Origin: Chionis minor
Lineage: Eukaryota; Chordata; Aves; Charadriiformes; Chionididae
Assembly: GCA_013398295.1 (NCBI GenBank)
Contig: VZSF01009842.1
Coordinates: forward strand, 310,001-374,000
Direction: 5' to 3'
Length of the DNA stretch: 64,000 nt
Under the pieces are notes generated by a model, which saw nothing but the letters and a program-made list of their open reading frames with translations, did not search any database and was not told where the DNA came from. Below, piece by piece: positions 60,912 to 64,000 of this stretch. Each line of letters starts with the position of its first letter. Positions within the stretch are counted from its first letter, which is position 1. The translations under genes and the position numbers were made by a program.

Positions 60912-62235
60912 TTATTTCCCCAATGGCTTTGTTGTCTTCACCCTACCACCTAGTTTTCTGGGACTGATGAAGCTGCACAAACACATCTTGAAATCCTGGG
61001 CATGCTCATTGAAGGCCATGTGTTCTGCAGCTATGTCTATGCCCATCCAGCTGTCTTCAAGTTTTAGGGTTATTTCTAAGTGGCAAGCTCCATCACAGAG
61101 CCAATGTGATTTCTGAACAGCAATGTCAAGAACAGTTCTTCTCACCAGTTCTTTACCCAAGTGACAGTGGCTGACATGGTAGCTGTGTGACACCTAGGTA
61201 AAAAGCCCTGGGGGAAAGTGGTAGGAGAACACTACCCAAGATCTAGCATCTGAATAACCAGCTGTAGCATCTCTAACTAGTGAACTGAGTCTTGACCCAG
61301 GCCCACTGGTGTGCAGCAAATCCAGGCAACACTAGAAAAGCTGGGACATCTCAGAGCTGTGTGGTTGCTGGCCTGGGTACACCTACCTTGGAAAACAGAT
61401 CCCCTTGTCTGTAATTGCAAATTAGACCTCAAGATAAATAAAAGGATGTTTGCAAGAACTGCTAGACCATGGATTTCTTGCACTTCTTGATTTATAGTGT
61501 GGGTTGTTGACTGAGCCACTTGATGTAAAAGAAGCTCTGACTCCACACCATGTAAAGATGTTGCTGCATGTTTATGCTGTGGCTCGTGAAAGGCATGGGC
61601 TGGTCATAGAGATTCAATTAGTCTCTTAAGGAAACAATGAGAAATCAGATTTAAAATCAGAAAGGAAACCAGAATGCAGTTAGCTGAATGAAGTCAGCTC
61701 TGCCTGTTTGTTCTGCCAGGTGATGAGAGTAAAGCCCAGCTAGATGGATGTCCACAGCAAGCAGATGATGATCTGCCCAAGGCAGGTCCGAGTTGACTGT
61801 TGAGCAGCAGAAACATCCCTGCACATGAGTGATGAAGCACAGTGAATGTGGTTGCAGACAGACAAATGCTTGTAACTGAGCTTCAGAGGTGAAGGCCACC
61901 ACAGGGCTCAGCAGACATCCCTGGGGATGCTGCTGGCCTCGAACTTGGCAGGCTGATCACAGCAGTCTTGGAAACCAGAAACATGCAGGAAAACCCATGG
62001 GCACAGCTACTGCAAACACAAGCACCTTGTGTTTAGAGCTAGAGGGAGCCGCTGGGTTTGTGGCTTCCAACATCTTCATGGTAAAAAGCAGATTACCCCA
62101 CATCTTGGGTGCACGGTGGTCGTGGAGAGCTCTTGGTTCACACTGCGGTTCAAAAGACCTTGAAATCTTGTTGGTGTTGTGGTAAGCCAAGGCTGCCTTT
62201 GGGATTACTGCCTGAGACAGCTGCCATCTGAGCTA
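60912..62235 (-). other. Unclassified GC-richer block with few stops on the minus strand
   Basis: Within the AT-rich last intron this 1.3 kb is visibly richer in G and C. Its - strand carries successive open stretches. 62232-61657 is one frame broken only by a TGA at 61959-61957. A shifted frame follows at 61546-61277 and another at 61193-60912. I do not recognise the products, and no splice or start signals stand out. A decayed processed pseudogene or an uncatalogued repeat would explain the pattern. Chance also could, because the + strand also has a 98-codon frame here (61889-62185). Confidence 0.3.
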
Positions 62236-62805
62236 TGCGCCTCTGTCATGCAGGAGTGCAGGAGGTGCATGTGAGGAGGCAAATTGCTTTCTGGGGATAG
62301 TCTCACATCTTCTCACACATTGACACCTTCTTTCCCTTCAGTTGCAAGTAAAAGCTTGTTATAAACAAAATGCCTACCAAATAATTTTTCTTTCTTCATA
62401 GGCATTGCTGTTTATATTAATAAAAGCAGCTCGTTAAATTATAAACACTTGTTTTTGTTAGGTTTTGCAGTCTATCATAAATATGTCTTCATTTTTCAAC
62501 AGTAAACTCTCATTTTGGTAGTTGCAGGAGACTGTTTATTTTCCTGCTGTGAATTCTGACACCAGTTCCATGTGCACACCATTGTAAACACAATGCGTAA
62601 TGACTCACCTCTTCCATACTGCTGTCTGCTTAAAAATTACCGAGGGTGGTACTAAGATGTTTGATATTAACATCAAGCTTTATTGCTTACTGCTGCTAGA
62701 CTTACCTCGTTTCTATGTTTTCTCTAAAATAGTGCAGAATTTCTATGCAGTTTGGGTTTGGAAAGTTCAGAGGAGAGTTTTTACCTGAAGCATGTGTTTT
62801 CAACC

Positions 62806-62822
62806 TTTTTTTTTTTTTTTTT
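62806..62822 (+). repeat. Poly-T tract (17)
   Basis: Seventeen T in a row in the last, incomplete intron. Other homopolymers of note are A16 at 44993-45008 and C12 at 59189-59200. Confidence 0.9.
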
Positions 62823-64000
62823 GCAAGAGGAGCACTAGCACACTGCAAAAGTGTTGTTGCAAAGTTTAGTTTTACTTATCTTTTCATGTATCAAGAGTTA
62901 TGAAATCAGCTGTATGTGATGAAGAAATCAATGGACCTTTTAGGAATCCACTACCTTGCCTCTGAGCACACGGTAGTCTGAAGCAGAAATGTGACAACAT
63001 AGCAAGGAAGAGAGGAATCCTCTTGGTTTGGCGTCTGTCTCTGGTTTCTGTGCCCTCTTTTTTTAATAAAGCATGATTGCAAACAGAAAAAAGGTTGAGA
63101 AAGTGCATCCATCCTCCAGCTTGTTGTCAATAGGATCTAAGTGGTAATATAGAATAAAAAACCAGTGAATATGATAAATTTATAAAATACAGATTTTCCC
63201 AACGCAGTGCTCATCTATAAAACCTCAGGTGAGCAGACTGCATGGAGAGTATCCTCTGTAAATAGTCAGGAGTTGAACTCAATTCATGTGCACAAATCTT
63301 CGAAGGCCATCATTGGGAATATATAGTCTGTAAAGGTGGTGAAATGTAGTGATTTGAAAGAGTGTTTCTCTGGACACTTGGGCACAAGATTACTTCACAG
63401 ACAGGGCAGAGAGGATATGGTAAAGTCTTGGTGACAGGAAAAAATTGGTCTTTTGTGGCTAAACTACACTGGGAACTGTAGAGCACAGCAGGGATACAAG
63501 GCACCCCAAGCTACTCTCTCAGGTAGACATCTCAGCAGTGTTTCTGCATTGAAGTAGTTTTTGGTTTGCACCTGAAATTTTTCAGATGGCTGCATTTTTC
63601 ATGCTGAACAAAAATGGAAAGCAGAGTTTTTATATAAGAAAAGAGATGATCTGCTTGTACAACTTTGTTAGAAATTTCTCAAAAAGCAATAAACCTGATA
63701 CCAAGAGAGCTGTATGTCATTATGTGTTACTTCTTCCTCATAGCAAACAGTGAGTATATGACTATATGAAATAATCAGGAGTTTAGAGAGAAATAGTAAG
63801 TGGTTACTAGAAGGATACATGTTTTACGTCAATCACACCAGATATAATTTGTTGCTTTTCACACAGTTTGCTCCATCTTGCATCCTTTTACTCAGCAGAG
63901 TGACCCCACTGAGATCAATAAGGTTTTCTGAAGGAAAAGGAATAATTTGTTCAGTGTCTGTTTACTTTCTAAAAGCAAGCTAACTCTCAGCTGAGTTTGG

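Larger units (their letters stand above)
38793..64000 (+). other. ADARB1: ADARB1 (ADAR2) gene, coding 5' two-thirds; continues beyond window
   Basis: Six exons join into one reading frame: 38840-38867, 45269-46200, 55619-55733, 56840-57008, 57507-57655 and 58235-58403. That is 1,562 nt, or 520 full codons plus two bases of the next. Every intron starts with GT and ends with AG. The order is acidic N-terminus, basic nuclear localisation region, dsRBD1, linker, dsRBD2 and adenosine deaminase domain. This is the ADAR2 layout. ADAR3 is excluded because the N-terminus lacks its arginine-rich stretch and the linker and deaminase residues follow ADAR2. ADAR2 converts A to I in nuclear dsRNA, for example at glutamate-receptor pre-mRNA sites. 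The protein is cut by the window end after the split Arg521 codon. The remaining deaminase exons are not found in 58404-64000. Non-coding first exons must lie upstream of 38793, probably at one of the two CpG islands. Confidence 0.96.
58404..64000 (+). other. ADARB1: ADARB1 intron, incomplete at window end
   Basis: At least 5.6 kb starting GTGAGA. It contains the sense CR1 at 58801-58934, C12 at 59189, the unexplained block at about 60912-62235 and T17 at 62806. The next deaminase exon (expected to start by completing Arg521 and then Trp) was looked for and not found. Confidence 0.85.

Noticed and set aside
61889..62185. 98-codon + strand frame in the last intron
   Set aside because: Overlaps the more open minus-strand block, and no recognisable domain or splice context on this strand.
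58404..64000. Next deaminase exon
   Set aside because: Searched for the expected Trp-start segment that completes Arg521 and found none, so it lies beyond the window.
1..64000. CRISPR arrays, tRNA or rRNA genes, complete endogenous retrovirus
   Set aside because: No regularly spaced repeats, cloverleaf-like segments, rRNA words, paired LTRs or gag/pol/env-like frames were seen. Short or decayed LTR pieces could have been missed without a search.

Overview
The window looks like bird nuclear DNA. The reasons are repeated chicken-repeat-1 (CR1) LINE fragments with the avian 3' octamer end (variants of ATTCTATG), AT-rich introns with phase-consistent GT/AG junctions, isolated CpG islands, and one large intron-rich gene. 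I recognise that gene as ADARB1 (ADAR2), the double-stranded-RNA adenosine deaminase, on the + strand. No second protein-coding gene can be supported. The species cannot be fixed from the sequence alone.

Layout. Positions 1-7,690 hold no gene I can support, only a CR1 fragment at 2,665-3,250 and a probable older CR1/L3-type remnant near 1,075-1,270. A CpG island at about 7,690-8,715, broken by a 346-base run of N, has a strong GTAAGT donor at 8,356 and is the likeliest main promoter and first non-coding exon. A second island at 17,395-17,660 may be an alternative promoter. From there to 38,792 is 5' intron sequence with CR1 fragments (the longest is 1.4 kb at 25,301-26,715), homopolymer runs and one possible 37-nt non-coding exon at 33,396-33,432.

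Coding exons. The start codon is in a small exon (38,793-38,867; ATG at 38,840). A 932-nt exon (45,269-46,200) encodes the nuclear localisation region and both dsRNA-binding domains. Four further exons (55,619-55,733; 56,840-57,008; 57,507-57,655; 58,235-58,403) encode the first part of the deaminase domain. They include the H-A-E catalytic motif (H393, E395), zinc-ligand cysteines C450 and C515, and the base-flipping glutamate E487. Reading phase is kept across every junction (1,562 coding nt in the window), with numbering one less than human ADAR2. The final exons are not in the last 5.6 kb, so the gene runs past the window.

The most interesting element is regulatory. Exactly 47 nt upstream of the dsRBD exon is an AA dinucleotide (45,220-45,221), the spacing of the known ADAR2 auto-editing site. 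There ADAR2 converts AA to AI, making a new 3' splice site and a frameshifted transcript, which is negative feedback. Here the edited A also belongs to an overlapping plain AG, so editing would move the usable acceptor by one base. Antisense and sense CR1 3' ends flank the dsRBD exon and could pair into dsRNA, the enzyme's own substrate type. I found no previously undescribed system that I can defend. The unexplained item most worth a search is a block on the - strand with few stop codons at about 60,900-62,235.
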